The translations under genes were made by a program, and so were the position numbers. From Pisaster brevispinus (taxonomy: Eukaryota; Echinodermata; Asteroidea; Forcipulatida; Asteriidae): 64,000 bases of DNA. The DNA lies in NCBI GenBank assembly GCA_023634235.1, contig JAMKCF010000080.1, positions 310,001-374,000 of the forward strand, read 5' to 3'. This document shows positions 23,425-35,633 of the stretch, piece after piece (the stretch's first letter is position 1; every line of letters begins with the position of its first letter). The notes beneath the pieces are model-generated. The model saw nothing but the letters and a program-made list of their open reading frames with translations. It had not been told where the DNA came from and ran no database searches.

Positions 23425-23585
23425 ATATTTTGTTTTACCCTGAAACCAATGTATATTAAGCACTGTATATTCAGGCAAATCAAGTGGGTGGGATTCAAAC
23501 CCACGACATTTGCATTGCTAGAGCAAATGTCTAACCACCAGACCACCGAGCAAGCCCGATGGCTAGAGGCAGGTCCGAATCCTTA
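23425..23585 (-). mobile_element. tRNA-derived SINE, copy in block 1
   Basis: On the minus strand a D-arm (GTCT GGTGGTT AGAC), an anticodon-like arm with a 7-bp stem and a 9-base loop, and a T-arm (GTGGG TTTGAAT CCCAC) follow in tRNA order. The B box is GGTTTGAATCC, one base off consensus. Acceptor stem pairing is poor (about 4 of 7), so it is not a working tRNA. The same element lies at 63465-63585. Confidence 0.75.
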
Positions 23586-24117
23586 GCAGCTGGTACTGCA
23601 AAGATTAAATTATGTACATTTTTGCATAGGGACAAAATAATATAGTTTGGTTTTGCCCTTAGACTGATATAATTAAGGACTATTCTCAGTACTTTCCCGA
23701 GTTCTGTGAAAACAAAAAACCCATAGACAAATCACTTATTGTACTAACTAAATATTGGTGTAGCCTAAAGGTAAAGCCAAATTATATTCTTTATCTCAGG
23801 TGCAAAAATTAACATCTATTAAATATGATACGTATTGTTTTAAAAGCTGATTAAATTTACACCTTAATAGGCTGTGAAAACGTAGACAGAATGAGGACAT
23901 TTTGCAGATAAGCGTTTCTCCCCACATTTTAACACTTTGTCAAAGTGGAATACAAAATGAAGGTATGATGATAACATTGAATATTATAGAATACCATTCC
24001 TGTCCAATTTAACCTTGAGTCAGACAAACCCGGATAAAATGAAACACCAAGTTGGTCCACCATCAAACAAATTTAAACTAAAGGTACATTTATTACATAC
24101 TCAACGTTGCTTGTATA
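23586..24117. other. Non-coding stretch
   Basis: No gene. It matches the end of the window after copy C. Confidence 0.6.
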
Positions 24118-24615
24118 CAATCCAGTGTTGAAGTACTTGTACTCAGTACTTGTACTCGAGTACTACTCGAACACCATTTCGGTGGTACTCGGCTCGAACT
24201 CGTGCTCCCCCTCGAAGTCCATACGCGATACTTAAATTTAAACAAATCATCCTTGAAGTCATGCACCCAGACTTCAAGTTTAAGTACTCGTGGTCAAACC
24301 ACTACTTTCCTTTCCTTTACGTGCGTTAATGCAATGAATAAAGGAATAATGCTCTATGATGCATTTGTGTTTAAACGATAACAATCACCCATTGTCGTCT
24401 AGAAATCAGTCAACAACATAAATGTGTTTACCTCATCTGGCAGTTTTTTTTTTACAAAGTACTCGTACATGGAGATCCAAATTATTGATACTCAGTTGAT
24501 GGACTCGGTACTCAGATATCACAATACTCGGTAACCAGACACTAATCTTCCCGATGACCCAAGTTCTTGTACTTGAGTACTACTTGGCCATCCTATAGTA
24601 CTCGGCAGTACCCGG
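24118..24615. repeat. Transposon-like element rich in GTACTCG motifs
   Basis: Both ends carry clusters of TACTTGTACT, GTACTCGAG and GTACTCGG, many of them partly palindromic; the middle does not. This is the look of a non-autonomous DNA transposon with subterminal repeats, hAT-like by its opening CAGTGTTG. I could not fix a target duplication. Confidence 0.5.
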
Positions 24616-26430
24616 TACTCGAATGAAAGGTTTTTAGCTATAATACTGGTAAATGATCGAACAATGGTTTAAGTAGAATTAAAATGTTTAATTAAAATTA
24701 AAAGTTAATGTCAACCTTTATGTAACAGGAGGACGGGATGGGAGAGGGTTTCTTGAAAAGCAAATTTTCTTTTCTTGGAATGTTAACAATTTTACACATT
24801 TCTTAGGATAATTATTAACTGAACGTGAATTCTATCGTATGTTTTTGTATACATTTATTCACAGTGCTTTTAAAACATATTAATTAGTCGATGGATAATA
24901 TCATTATGTTATACAAAAAGCACAAATCACTGACCTTTCGCCAAAAATAAAATTGTATTTATACATTTATTCTTATAAAAATAAAAATCTATACAAAAAG
25001 CATAACCAAGAAATTTAATTTAAAAATAATATTGAAAAACGAAAATGTGGAACACGGAAGAGGGACTGATATCAACCCAAGGAATAATTTGTTTAAAACA
25101 TTAATTTGTTTGTAAGATATAAAACTATTCCCATCTCAAGTCTAATTTTTAAAAGATTGGTTTAGCTTTATCGTAACATATTCAGCAGAATATGCATTTT
25201 TAAGTTGTTTACGATTTTAAGGAAAATGTAAAGCCTGTCAACAGTTTTTAATCCTGGCTCATTTTAATCAGCACAAAAAAATAATAAAAAATGCATATCA
25301 GTATTAAAAAAACAAATGAGCAGAAAGCGTGTTCTTTTCTGATATCCATGTTTGTATATGTTTTATTTTGTTGTTGTAGTTAATCTTGGAAAATTCAGTT
25401 ATACACGTTTTCAGAGTAAGCTTTTACCATTAAACAATGCTGGAAGTAATACATAGCTGTTATGCAATATTTTAGTAACAGTTTTAAAGCTCAAACAGCA
25501 AAGATTTCAGTGCAATTTGGCAGATTTGTGAAAATGTTAGATGTGTTTTCCATTTGACTGTGTAAAAACCCAATAAATGCTGCGTATTTCTAACTTCCGT
25601 GTTTACTCAAAGTTCTTGCATTGATCTCAGCTTTTTCGTTCTAACAAACCTTTCAAATGAGTTCAAAAGGTAGTTTGGTTTCGTGACGTAGAATGTGTAG
25701 AAAAACAACAAAGGACTTGGAAAAAAAGGCTCCTCAGTGTAACAATAGGATTTGTGGCAGGAATTAAAAGCTGGGATGTTTGAAAAAGATTGTGTCATTT
25801 GCAAGAAAACACACAGTTCAACTTAAATCATATTTTTCTTAAAAAACTTTGAGAAATCTGAGTTTGTTGTAGTTTGCTTTAAACAAAATCTCTTCAGGTG
25901 AGGTTTTCGATGAGACCATGAAAAAAAAAAATTATGAGAAGAACCGGTAGTTTGTCAACCTGACCTGATTGTTCTCCCATCATGCAAAATTCCAAACCCT
26001 AATTGAAGCCCGTTTAAAAAAAATATATATACATATTTTACAGTGACAATGTTTTTTAAGGTTTCTATATTCGGCATTTCTTTATCCTTTATGTTAAATT
26101 TTAAATAATGAAAATGAAACTTCAATGGCTTCTGATAACAGTTAAGTGTTCATACCGTTTTCAACCAGTCAGTTTTCATTTTACATGATTCAAAATGCAG
26201 TCAAACTGTGACGTCTTTCTACATCATCATTACATTGAAACAACAAGTTGTAAACGTTTATTAAAGCAGTTAAAACAGGCGGCATTGAGCACTGAATGTG
26301 AGAAAGTTCACGCTGCAGAGAAACTTTAGGCACAGAGAGACCGTAACCTCCCTTTGGGTCAAATTAGATGAAGCGTTAATTTTAACTAACAAAAAAACAA
26401 TCAAAAATTGAAAGTAGGCGACAGTACATT
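24616..26430. other. Conserved block flank, no gene
   Basis: Matches 55400-57060 with many small gaps. Frames shared with that copy (25607-25804 and 56313-56498, both minus) have shifted relative lengths and no domain, so I read them as non-coding. Confidence 0.6.
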
Positions 26431-26439
26431 CGACTCCCA

Positions 26440-27960
26440 TATGTGTTTGTCACAGGAGGCACTCAAGGACCTCAACTGGCTGATTGAAAACATTTAATGA
26501 AAACATGCAACAAGTTTTGCTCGAGAATTAATTCAAACCGATGCATCAAAGATATGATGGGGAGCAAAATGCAAGAATACTGGTAAGTGAACACGAGGTC
26601 ATTGGGCACCTCGAAAATCCAAAGTTGACACTTTTAATACTATGAACAAATTTGCAGCATTCTTTGCATTGTATTTTTGTTTCAAACATTGGGAAACTGA
26701 CCATGTACGTGTATATGTTGACAACACAACAACTGTTGCATTCATAAATGCTATAGGTGGAGTAATCTCAACAAGCTGTATTAAACTTACACAGCACATA
26801 TGGATGTAGGCCAAAGAGCATTACATCTAGCTCAGTGCTTCACCTATCCTCGGAAAACAGAAGGCAATTGCATATAGTAAGTTATTACACATAAATATAT
26901 CGAACCTGATATGGAGTTGTTTGCAATAAGATTAAATCATTAGAGTCCGCCTTTTTTTTCTGGAAACATGACCGTGAAGCAAATGCCTTAGACACATGTA
27001 TGATTTCATGGAAAACTTACATTTACATTTTATGTTTTCCCACCTTCCAGCTTAATCAGACGAGTCCTCCAGGAGACATCGGCAACTCACCGAGAAGTAA
27101 AACAAAAAGAGGAAATTTTCCTGCTACTTAAGGGAATGTAACGTTTGTTGTTGTCCAGCAATTATTATCAACCCGTTCAAACAAACCAAAGGCAAAGCCT
27201 TTTATTTCCTAGCAGAAATATTTGATGCTGGACCTAAGAATATAGCTTAATAATTCCGCCATATCAGCAATTATTTTGCCAACAGATGACACACAAATTA
27301 CAATTTAGGAAACCATGCACTTACCTCAGGGTTCATGAGGAGTGTTCTCAATGGCAGACCAACTTGTCCACGTTACAAGTCTATTTGAAACGATGGTGTT
27401 TTGCTACATTATTTTAGTTCAATAGACTCTAATGAAAACATCTCATTTAAAGTGCTCAGTTAACAAGTGTTAACTTTAAGAGCTCTCCCGAAGCCACAAC
27501 GAGTGCAAACACTACACTTAATACGTTTACAAGTTGTGCACTTGTCAGACACACAGCGATGTTAAACAGACTCGGTCAGAAACACATCAAGCAGATATTA
27601 TTATGTCTGTCTAAGAATATCGATAACCAAAAACTGTGCATAGTTGATAGCCTAGAGAAATACATTAAGCGCACCAAGTTTAGTAAGAGTTCAAGAAACC
27701 AATTGTTGAATACGTTTCCAGAAACCATTCGGAGCACTGTCAAGAGACAGTCTAAGCGGGAGGATCCATGACACTCTACATACTGCAGTGATTGATACGT
27801 CAATGTTCACACTGCAAAGTTTCATGGATGCATCGGTCTCTGCAGCTTCTACTGCTGGAGTACCTTTTCAAACAATTGTGTTAACAGCAAGTTCGTCGGG
27901 AGCACAGACCCTTGCGTGTGTTTGTTTATAACCAATCATTAAACTACTGACTTTTCCAAG
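26440..27960 (+). mobile_element. DIRS-like retrotransposon remnant (RNase H and tyrosine recombinase)
   Basis: Across several broken frames, 26500-26900 reads as a DIRS-type RNase H: QTDASK, then VRVYVDNTTTVAFINAIGG, IWM.AKEHYI.LSAS and a GKQ..IAYSK end. Near 27020-27060 CFPTFQL matches the usual [Y/L]xFPPFSLI stretch. 27600-27950 reads as the tyrosine recombinase: KYIKRTK, NQLLNTF, IDTSMF, then SAASTAGVPFQTIV. The HxxR box has become DASV and the terminal tyrosine region ends in a stop, so the recombinase is dead. Stops occur throughout. No split or inverted terminal repeats were found. Confidence 0.75.
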
Positions 27961-28918
27961 GTAGTTTGGCAAAGAAGGGGCACAGCTTATCATTTGTCCA
28001 GTTTATAAGTAAAACACAATTTTCAGTTCAAAAATTGATCGAAACGTTAAGGAGCGTTGAACAAATGATCAGTAGTTATTTATTTGTGTTTGGTAAAATT
28101 AACTTTTTTGGAAAAACAGACTTAGAATCAAACAAGTTGTTCGAATCATGTGGATTAAGTTGAATAGAGTCGTTGTTTATTGACATGTATTTTCATTTGT
28201 AAGGGGTTCTCTTTGTTAAGTCAAGTTTCCGTTTACTCTAAATATCTCATTTGGTCTCAGGACTGACGTCATGATAGTGACGTGAGATCCTAAAATTAAA
28301 CGAGTCTATTCATTAGGCGTAGTTTGGCTTGGATTATATAGACCATCATGATAAACGAAAACTATTACGTGCCCTCCCCATTGCTGGGTCAACGGAAATT
28401 TAGACTTGAAGCAAAATATGACGGTTGCTGGCTGGTAAGCCTAATCTCAAGTAATCTCTTTCGTTTGTCATGATTGTTGGTATTGTCTTAATCAAACTTC
28501 GCCTTAAATGTTAGCCTCATTTAACTTTAGGATTTTTTAAATTCAAGTTTAACATGTGAGTCAGGCCGAGTAGAAGGTATGATTAAATGTAGCACTTCCA
28601 GGGGTTGATCGAGTAAGGCAACCGTGGGAAGGTTTGGCGCTGTAAAATTATTCACCACTGGGAACGAAAAGGTAGTAGTGACTCTGACGAAATTGAATTT
28701 GTTTTACGGTGTCATTCTAAAATAATACTGCTGGGAGATAAAATAATCAAGTTGCGCAAATTTGATGACGCAACCTATTTGTAAAAACTCAATATCTGTG
28801 AACCTTGAGCGCAAATTTTAAAAGTTCATTGTTTTAAAATGCACTACATAAACCATGCATTAGAATGAGTTGACTCTGTGTTTGCACTCTATACAGCTGC
28901 TCTAGTTCTTTGTACAAC
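27961..28918. other. Non-coding stretch with one dispersed repeat
   Basis: No gene. 28588-28670 is the third copy of the repeat described at 8240. Otherwise nothing recognised. Confidence 0.5.
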
Positions 28919-29360
28919 ATGTCGTCCGCAGATTTTGCTCTTTCTCTTCACTTAGCCAGCCAACTGGAATGTGCAACATTAATCAGGAAGTTTGTTGTGC
29001 CTAAGCTTCTCACATAAATGTGTGGGCCAAACTTTTGCCGGGGCTTTCTGGAAGAATTGGTGAAGCCCGAGTTGTTTTACGACCATGTCACACACGACAA
29101 CGGTCATTGGATCGTCTGCCCATTGTGTCGTGATGTGACCCAAGTTCCACCAGAAGGAGTCGAATGGCTGACTAACAAATGTGGCTTAAAAAGCTTTATG
29201 AATACACTAAACTTAAATACCTGTGAACTGGGAGAACATAAAGACGAGGAGACAGCTGACAAAGTGTGAGTTGCACACAGAAAGTACAAGATGCCACACT
29301 GTACTAAACTGTGAGCTGCTGAAAACACTATCATATCGTAGAGAGGAACAACACAATAAA
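28919..29360 (+). pseudogene. TRIM-like RING and partial B-box, degenerate
   Basis: The frame starts at ATG 28919 and reads LECATLIRKFVVPKLLT, then a TAA (29015-29017), then CGPNFCRGFLEELVK and later CPLCRDVTQVPPEGV. These are the RING landmarks of TRIM E3 ubiquitin ligases. The second Cys of the first CxxC is lost (CATL). The stop lies in what looks like a six-base insertion between the Thr and Cys codons (ACA..TGT). After TGA at 29267, the next frame shows CELHTESTRCHTVLNC, a B-box-like pattern, so a frameshift is also present. Homology ends near 29360, where a Penelope-type fragment begins. RING TRIM genes are large families in echinoderms and other invertebrates. Confidence 0.68.
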
Positions 29361-29379
29361 ACACAAAAAAACATGAGTC

Positions 29380-30640
29380 AAAACAAAAACAGCCAAAATA
29401 TCAAAATTTGTGGACTACTTTCTTCTTCCTATAGTTACCGCTCAACCAACCTATGTGCGTGACACAGCGGACATACTGCCGAAACTAGAAGAAACAACCT
29501 TCCTACCAAATGTTCTGATTACAAGTATTGATGTTGTCTCGATGTACACAAACGTCCGCCAAACAGAGGCGATAAATTGTGTCTGCAATGCCTTAGACCT
29601 AAACCACCACCCTTACTCTATCACAAAACCACCCTCCAACCACATCCGTAAACTATTGGAACTGATCATAGGAAGAAACTGCTTCCAATTCGGTAACAAT
29701 CACTACCAAGAAAAAACGGATGTGCCATGGGCTCAACCACAAGCCCAGAAATTTGTGATATCACACTTCACAATCTGGAAAAACAAATCCTTGAAAAAGC
29801 TGATCACATCCTAACATGGTGGCGCTATTGAGATGACATCCTTGTCCTCTATGACAGCACTCTTGAAAACTTCAAGAGCTTCATCCAAACCATGAATCAA
29901 CTACACCCGACCCTCAAATTTACTTTTGAGGCATCAGATACTTCCATCAACTATCTTGACTTAACGATCTTCAAAGGTACAAGGTTCAAGGAAATTGGTA
30001 TTCTTGACACAAAAATCCAAACCAAACCCACTGAAACCTACCAATACCTACACAAAACATCATCACACCCCCACATGTGTTCAAAGCTTTTATATATATT
30101 GAGAAACACTCCGATATGCTCGAAACACAAACAACGAAGATGATTTCTTGATCAAAGTCAACAATTTCTCCGAAAAACTAATAACAAGAGGTTATAATAT
30201 TTCGGAAATAAACAAAATCGTTGGGAAAGTACCACACAGTGAATGATCGAAACTGATTCAAAAGCGACCACAAAAACAGAAAAGCACAACCCCGCTCGTC
30301 TTAAACATGGCATATATCCGTACATCAACCATGGTGACCTAAACAAAGCGATCAATAAACACTGGTCTTTAATACAATGCAACATCACACTCTCGAGGAT
30401 CTTCCCTGAACCTCCATTCATTGCATTCAGAAAAGACCAAAACATAAGGGAAAAGTTGATTAGAGCTAAACTAAACCAAAGTCCAACCGACTCACCCTCT
30501 CAACAGCTCAATCACATCCCACAAGATTCGGGATTTATTAATGATACAGATGAAACGCTTAACATCCTAATTTCCTTACTAGAGGAACAATTCACCTACG
30601 ATCAGGATTTCACTCTCACAAATTCACAACCATCACCCTG
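29380..30640 (+). mobile_element. Penelope-like element fragment (reverse transcriptase), 5'-truncated
   Basis: Begins inside the reverse transcriptase. Visible motifs in order: YFLLPIV, SIDVVSMYTN (motif A), a frameshifted CAMGS, WWRY-TGA-DDILVLYD (motif C, where the TGA at 29829 replaces an expected Arg codon), LHPTLKFTF and NYLDLTIFKG. After a frameshift come KHWSLIQCN, FPEPPFIAFRKDQN and REKLIRAKL, the C-terminal region shared with the copies at 45.5-54 kb. No GIY-YIG nuclease is seen after it. Stops and shifts show it is inactive. Confidence 0.85.
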
Positions 30641-31365
30641 AACCACAGCGAATAAACCAAAACTTGTCTCTAACGAAACCTGAGACCTACAGGTTCATTA
30701 CGAATCACCCACACCCGCAACTGAAGATTGCCCGAAATCGAGGCATAACAATATGTTATTGCTAACAAGAGGATCTGCAAAAATATCCTCGCGGTCTCCC
30801 CCCACCACCCACATCTTTAGCGACGCAATCGTCAAAATGGCTCTTTTTGTCACTCTATAAAACATATTCGCCAACCACATTCTCCTGTCCAAAATGACAG
30901 ACACTGCGAATACTGCCCCCACCCATAAAATTTGTAAACACTTTTTTGCAATTTTATGGCTTTCGAGTCAAAATAAAAACTGAAGCAGAAATTTACAGTA
31001 TTAAAAGCACACATCTTGCATGGGAAGAAGGTATGCAGAGGAAGCCCGAGCCACATACCCCCTCTACTGCAGATGCTTTTGCAAAAGTTGGTATACTGGC
31101 ACAGTTTTGGGTGAGCATTAACATGACTTAGACAACGCACAGGTTAGGAAATGACTTTGTGTTATTGTTTGGAAACACGTGTTGGACAACAACAACAACA
31201 CTGGGCATACCAGTATCAGAAGCTAAAAAGTTTCAAGTTGTTCAATGTGGACAACTAAGCAAACAGGAACAAAAATCTAAATATACTTACCTGGAAGAAA
31301 TTCTAGGACCAACCACTAAAAACCGTTTTTATTCCAAACCAGCCATACAAAAAACAATATCTTAA
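30641..31365. other. Non-coding stretch
   Basis: Two short frames (30946-31131, 31159-31365) carry no recognisable domain. A (CAA)n run lies at 31189. Confidence 0.5.
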
Positions 31366-32420
31366 TCGACGACTTGTTTAGACAGAAGATCATCTACACA
31401 TCAAACAACACCAATGCAAAATAAGTATCCAAAAGATGACAACATCAAATGCCAGTAAGAGTTCAGCCAAGGAGTTGTGTACCACATCACACATATGTTG
31501 CAAATAAGGTACCCCCTCCTAGAAAGCAAGCATACTGGAACGGGATGTGTGGAGGGGGGGGTGGGGCGGCAAATGACAAATAAAACAACAATTTTATTTT
31601 AACAGAAGTGCCCTCCGAGGGAGGGGGCCCCTCCATTGGATACAAATGGTTCATTCCCTTGTACCTCCAGAAACGTTTCCCTAGTTTATGTTGATGTGTT
31701 CGTTGAAATATTTCGGTAAATAGCCTTCGGGAGGATTAAAGGATTGTCAACCATTACCGGTCCATGTTCATGAGCTACAGTATTAACATTGTCTACGAAT
31801 GAAGCTAATGTGAAGAGTGTTGGGTCATCCAAATGAACTATACGTAGCCAGTTCATTTATTCCATCTCAATAAGTTCGTTGGTCTCCGTCTTTCGTGTTT
31901 TGAGGTTGTTCTATGACAACGTCTTTAAACAGAAGGTCATGTACACAAACATTACAAAGGCAAAATAAGTAACCGAAAGATGACAGTATCAAATGCCAGT
32001 AAGAGTTCAACCAAGGAGTTGTGTACCACATCACGTGCATTGCGAATAAGGGTCCCTTCTAGGAAGCTTACTTTAACAAGATGGGGGGGGGGCAACTGAC
32101 AAATACAAACTCTTTTTTTTACCGAAGTGCCCTCCCTCACCATTGGACACAAATGGTGCATCCTCTTGTATCCTACAGAAATGTTACCCTATTTATATTG
32201 ATGTGTTCGTTGTAAACCTTAAGTGAATAGCCTTCGGGAGGATTACAACATTGTCAAGCATTCCTTTTTCATGTTTATGAGCTACAGTATTGACTTTGTT
32301 TAAGATCGAAGATGTTGTGGAGAATGTTCAGTCATCCAAACGAACTATGCATAACAAGTTTATTTATTACATTTAAATAAGTTCGACGTCTCCGTCTTTT
32401 GTGTTTTAAGGTTGTTATGA
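31366..32420. repeat. Tandem duplication of a 550-bp segment
   Basis: 31366-31920 and 31921-32420 share the same order of landmarks: CAAATGCCAGTAAGAGTTCA, GGAGTTGTGTACCACATCAC, a G-run, AGTGCCCTCC, TGTTGATGTGTTCGTT-like and TAGCCTTCGGGAGGATTA. Both copies are diverged by small gaps. Confidence 0.9.
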
Positions 32421-34235
32421 CCTTATTGGCAACTTCGACGGAGCCTTTATCTTCATTGGGGCTTTGCAGTCTCCTGGTAAGTTTTCCCTGCTACTTTGTG
32501 GATGCTTTATTGCAGTGAAGTGAATAATTCTCACACAGCCCGGCCTTCATAAATAACAAAGATGTTTGCTTGTGAAAATGCATTACTCTTAAGGACATTC
32601 GTAGTATCAAGGTTACACTTACTGTTGCCAATTGCGCAACCATTGGTTAAATTTCATCCCGTGACCTATAGTGGGTACTGTATCCGTCATCACAGCTGCA
32701 GTAGCAAAGCCATGCAAACAGGTTATGTAATAGAGAGGAAGCGCTTGCAGTCGGCTTTATTTTGGGTACATAGACACTTTTTGGCCACTGGACAGTCTGG
32801 TGGAGTTGGTCGGAACTAGGAGCAATACAGTGCTATCGGGGTCGGTAGTTAATGATATTTAATTGCAACCTGGTCACTGCCATGCCTTGCTAGTGTCCCG
32901 CAAGCCAAATGACACTTTACTTGTGTTCAATAAGTCTCCGTGTTGATTAGGCTGTTAGGAAAAATAATCACTTTCATTAATAAATATCCCGTCACCTCCC
33001 CTGCACACCACCTTGGAGCAGAACATATCACATATTAATTGGTGCGACTTTTCTTTACATTGTTGTTTGGTCACAATGACAAGAGTAAGCAGTATGGTTG
33101 CTTTGTTGTAGTAATGCTTGTGGAGAACCCAATTATCAGGTTGACATAACATAAGAAGCATTGAGCCCAACACACGTAATAACTTGCCCTACAGGGTTTT
33201 GAGTTGTCGTATTCAGCTACTTTTCCGATTGGTTCTTTACAATCACGTCCTGAAATTCATTAATACTCTTGGGTTGAATTTATTCAATGATGTCACCGTC
33301 TAGAAATTAAGTCTCAGTTTGTTTTCTAAAATTAAACCTGTTGGCAAAATAAGCCATGCATCTTATTCTGTCATTAATGAAATGCAAGCATTATTGTATT
33401 TGTCTCATTTTGATTAGCATGCAACCCCCTGCGTAGGCCTAATGAGCTGCTTATATAATCTGCAAGAGGTTTACGATCTCGCGGAAAATAATGTACCTGC
33501 CAGATTTCACTGCTGTTTTGTAGGACTATGAGTTGCGGACTGGAGAACTGACTGAGAATCATAATAACTAAGATCTGCTTTGAAATTGTAAGAAATCCGT
33601 TTGGCTGAATGGCTGCATTTACACGAAACTGTTTATGGTCCCAGACATTATTAAGGACCAACTATCACATTTAAGATAATTAATTAATTTCATTTCAATT
33701 TGAAATAAAAGGCTGCTCTGGCAACCCACTACAGTCGAAGTGTCTACTTCTCGTACACGGTAATCGAAGAATCAACAACAACAGCAAATAGGAATGTATA
33801 ATTTGTTATTCGGTTACGCCAATACACTTCTGGTATAGTTTGTTTGAGTAATGGTTTTCTATGTGAGCTATTAGTAGTGATTTGTATTTACAAACTAAAC
33901 TTAGTGTAGTAAACAAAGTGACAGGGAAGCTATGTGGGCTTATTGTTACTTAGTCTGTCATGGGAAGTTTATATAGTCAATATACATAAGTAAAAAATAA
34001 TAATTAAAACAATCCTCCGAAAGTGTTTTTTGTTTCCATTGTCTGAAGCAGGCATAAAACCATCAACTCAACAACACAAAGGAGCAATTTTCTGTTCGTT
34101 TTTTTTTTTTTTTTTTTTTTTTCCGCACCCCATAGTTTATGAAAAGTCGGACTGCTGCTTAATTCGGGTTCAAGTTAATGTAAAGTGCGTTTGCTTAGAT
34201 CGTTGGTTTAGGTCCGATAGCTGAATTAACAAAAA
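32421..34235. other. Non-coding stretch
   Basis: No gene seen. A T-run lies at about 34100-34122. Frames on both strands are short and unsupported. Confidence 0.5.
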
Positions 34236-34465
34236 AACAAAATTGTTAATTGTATTTCTGCCGCCGCAAAGCCTCCCGTCAGGAGCCCTGGACGGTCGAA
34301 GGAACCCCGCTCGGTCGCTGGCGCCGCACCTGCGAGAACTGCACCAAGACGAGAACCAAAGTGACCCTGGATCCTGACGCTTCGAGAGTGCATGGAGACC
34401 GCAGTGTGCACCGCACCGGAGTTTGTGGAAATGTATGTCCTCGAAGATTCTTTCCCCCTTTATAG
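34236..34465 (+). other. GC-rich island with an open frame, unidentified
   Basis: GC content jumps well above the flanks. The plus frame 34250-34465 (71 codons: Arg- and Cys-rich, RRTCENCTKTRTK) and a minus frame are both open, which is partly due to the GC bias. It may be a coding fragment captured from elsewhere. I do not recognise it. Confidence 0.25.
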
Positions 34466-35525
34466 AGAATTACGGGCTGAATTAGGTAAATTCAAAAGAG
34501 GGCGCTGTCAGAAGAAAGTGTACAAAGTACATAGTACATATTGTATACCGCATGGGGGACATTACCTCACGGAAAACAAATATATATCCTGCCTCCCGGT
34601 GCACTTCTCCTGGAAGCGACTCCTGGCTGTGTCGCCAGAAAAAGCCGGCCAGCTTGGTGCATCCACCAAGATGATCATGTTATCGTTACCAACCATTGAC
34701 CTGAATACATTTCAATTTGAATATTTTCTGCTTAATTGCAAATTACGATTGTTCACAGCAATGTTAACGGCAAGGTAACGTTTTCTGAAGAAAAACAAAT
34801 CTGAAATCGAAAATTTGTTGAAAATGTTATACATCCTCGTTCTTATGGTGGCGCAATCTAACAAACACGTTTGTCCTTGTATTTATATTTAGGACACTCA
34901 ATGAAACTGACAAGAAATATTCGACAAATTACGTCGATGGACTCTTTGCATTGGCTGCTATCGCTGCTCAAACAAAGGCAATGCGAACGTGTGTATCCGG
35001 CCCGCACAACTCTCAGCCAATGATATATATTCATTGACCCAATGAGGGCGCTAATTATTTTGGCTTGTGACGTCATATGCAAGGGGGCCTATCGGTGGTG
35101 CGCATGTATATAGAGAGAGGAAACAGGTTGAAACGTATCTCTGTCGAGTAGATGTGTATTGAAAACAGCTTTGTTTTGCAGAAAAACACAATTCTTGCGC
35201 TTTAACTTACAACCATTAGATAATGACGTCATTTGAGCGGAAATGGAAAGTAACTGGCTTGGTACTTCAGGAAGCAATCTGGCAGTGCAACGTAGTAAGG
35301 CGGATATACATGTAAACCCATGATGTGTATAAACTAAACAAGAGAGTTAAGAACAAATGGCCTCCATTTGTACAGACAGCTTCGTTTAAACCAGTGATAC
35401 AGTATTAAAAGTCACTTCCTTCAATCAGTGACTTTAACAAGTGTGTACTATTGGCTGCTCATCGATTGCCAATCAAAACCCAAAGTAGATTGCTGTTCAC
35501 TTACTGGACAGTGGAAATGGAACAG
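34466..35525. other. Non-coding stretch
   Basis: A 128-codon plus frame (34392-34778) overlaps here but shows no domain or bias. Nothing else supported. Confidence 0.45.
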
Positions 35526-35633
35526 TATTTAAACCGCTGTACCAGCAGCAATGCTCATAACAACTTTTTCATCTTTAACAGAGAATAGGAACCGAGAGAA
35601 CTCCAACTACAAGAACTCAGCACCAAAGTAAGT
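35526..35633 (+). promoter_or_regulatory. Candidate promoter and 5' non-coding exon
   Basis: A TATTTAAA box at 35526-35533 is followed about 30 bases later by a plausible start region and at 35628 by a strong donor (AAA/GTAAGT). The next good acceptor with a start codon is at C1q copy 2 (39353). This could be its 5' leader exon. The segment lies outside the duplicated block, so copy 1 would need a different leader. Confidence 0.25.

Larger units (their letters stand above)
13408..26350. repeat. Segmental duplication, block 1
   Basis: This block matches 38457-57060 over most of its length. Anchors: 13411/38460, C1q genes 14132/39353, 16140/41645, 17150-19290 matching 44310-43214 in inverse orientation, 19488/44808, 20178/54112, 21086/55007 and 25607/56313. 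Parts (18910-26000) also match 57090-64000. Block 1 keeps the site that in block 2 is filled by the Penelope composite, and it keeps the full receptor sequence. Confidence 0.9.

Noticed and set aside
23470..23550. A working tRNA gene
   Set aside because: D- and T-arms pair well, but the acceptor stem does not, and the anticodon loop has nine bases. A SINE head fits better.
34250..34465. A zinc-finger gene in the GC-rich island
   Set aside because: Only two Cys are close together and both strands are open because of GC bias; too little support to name.
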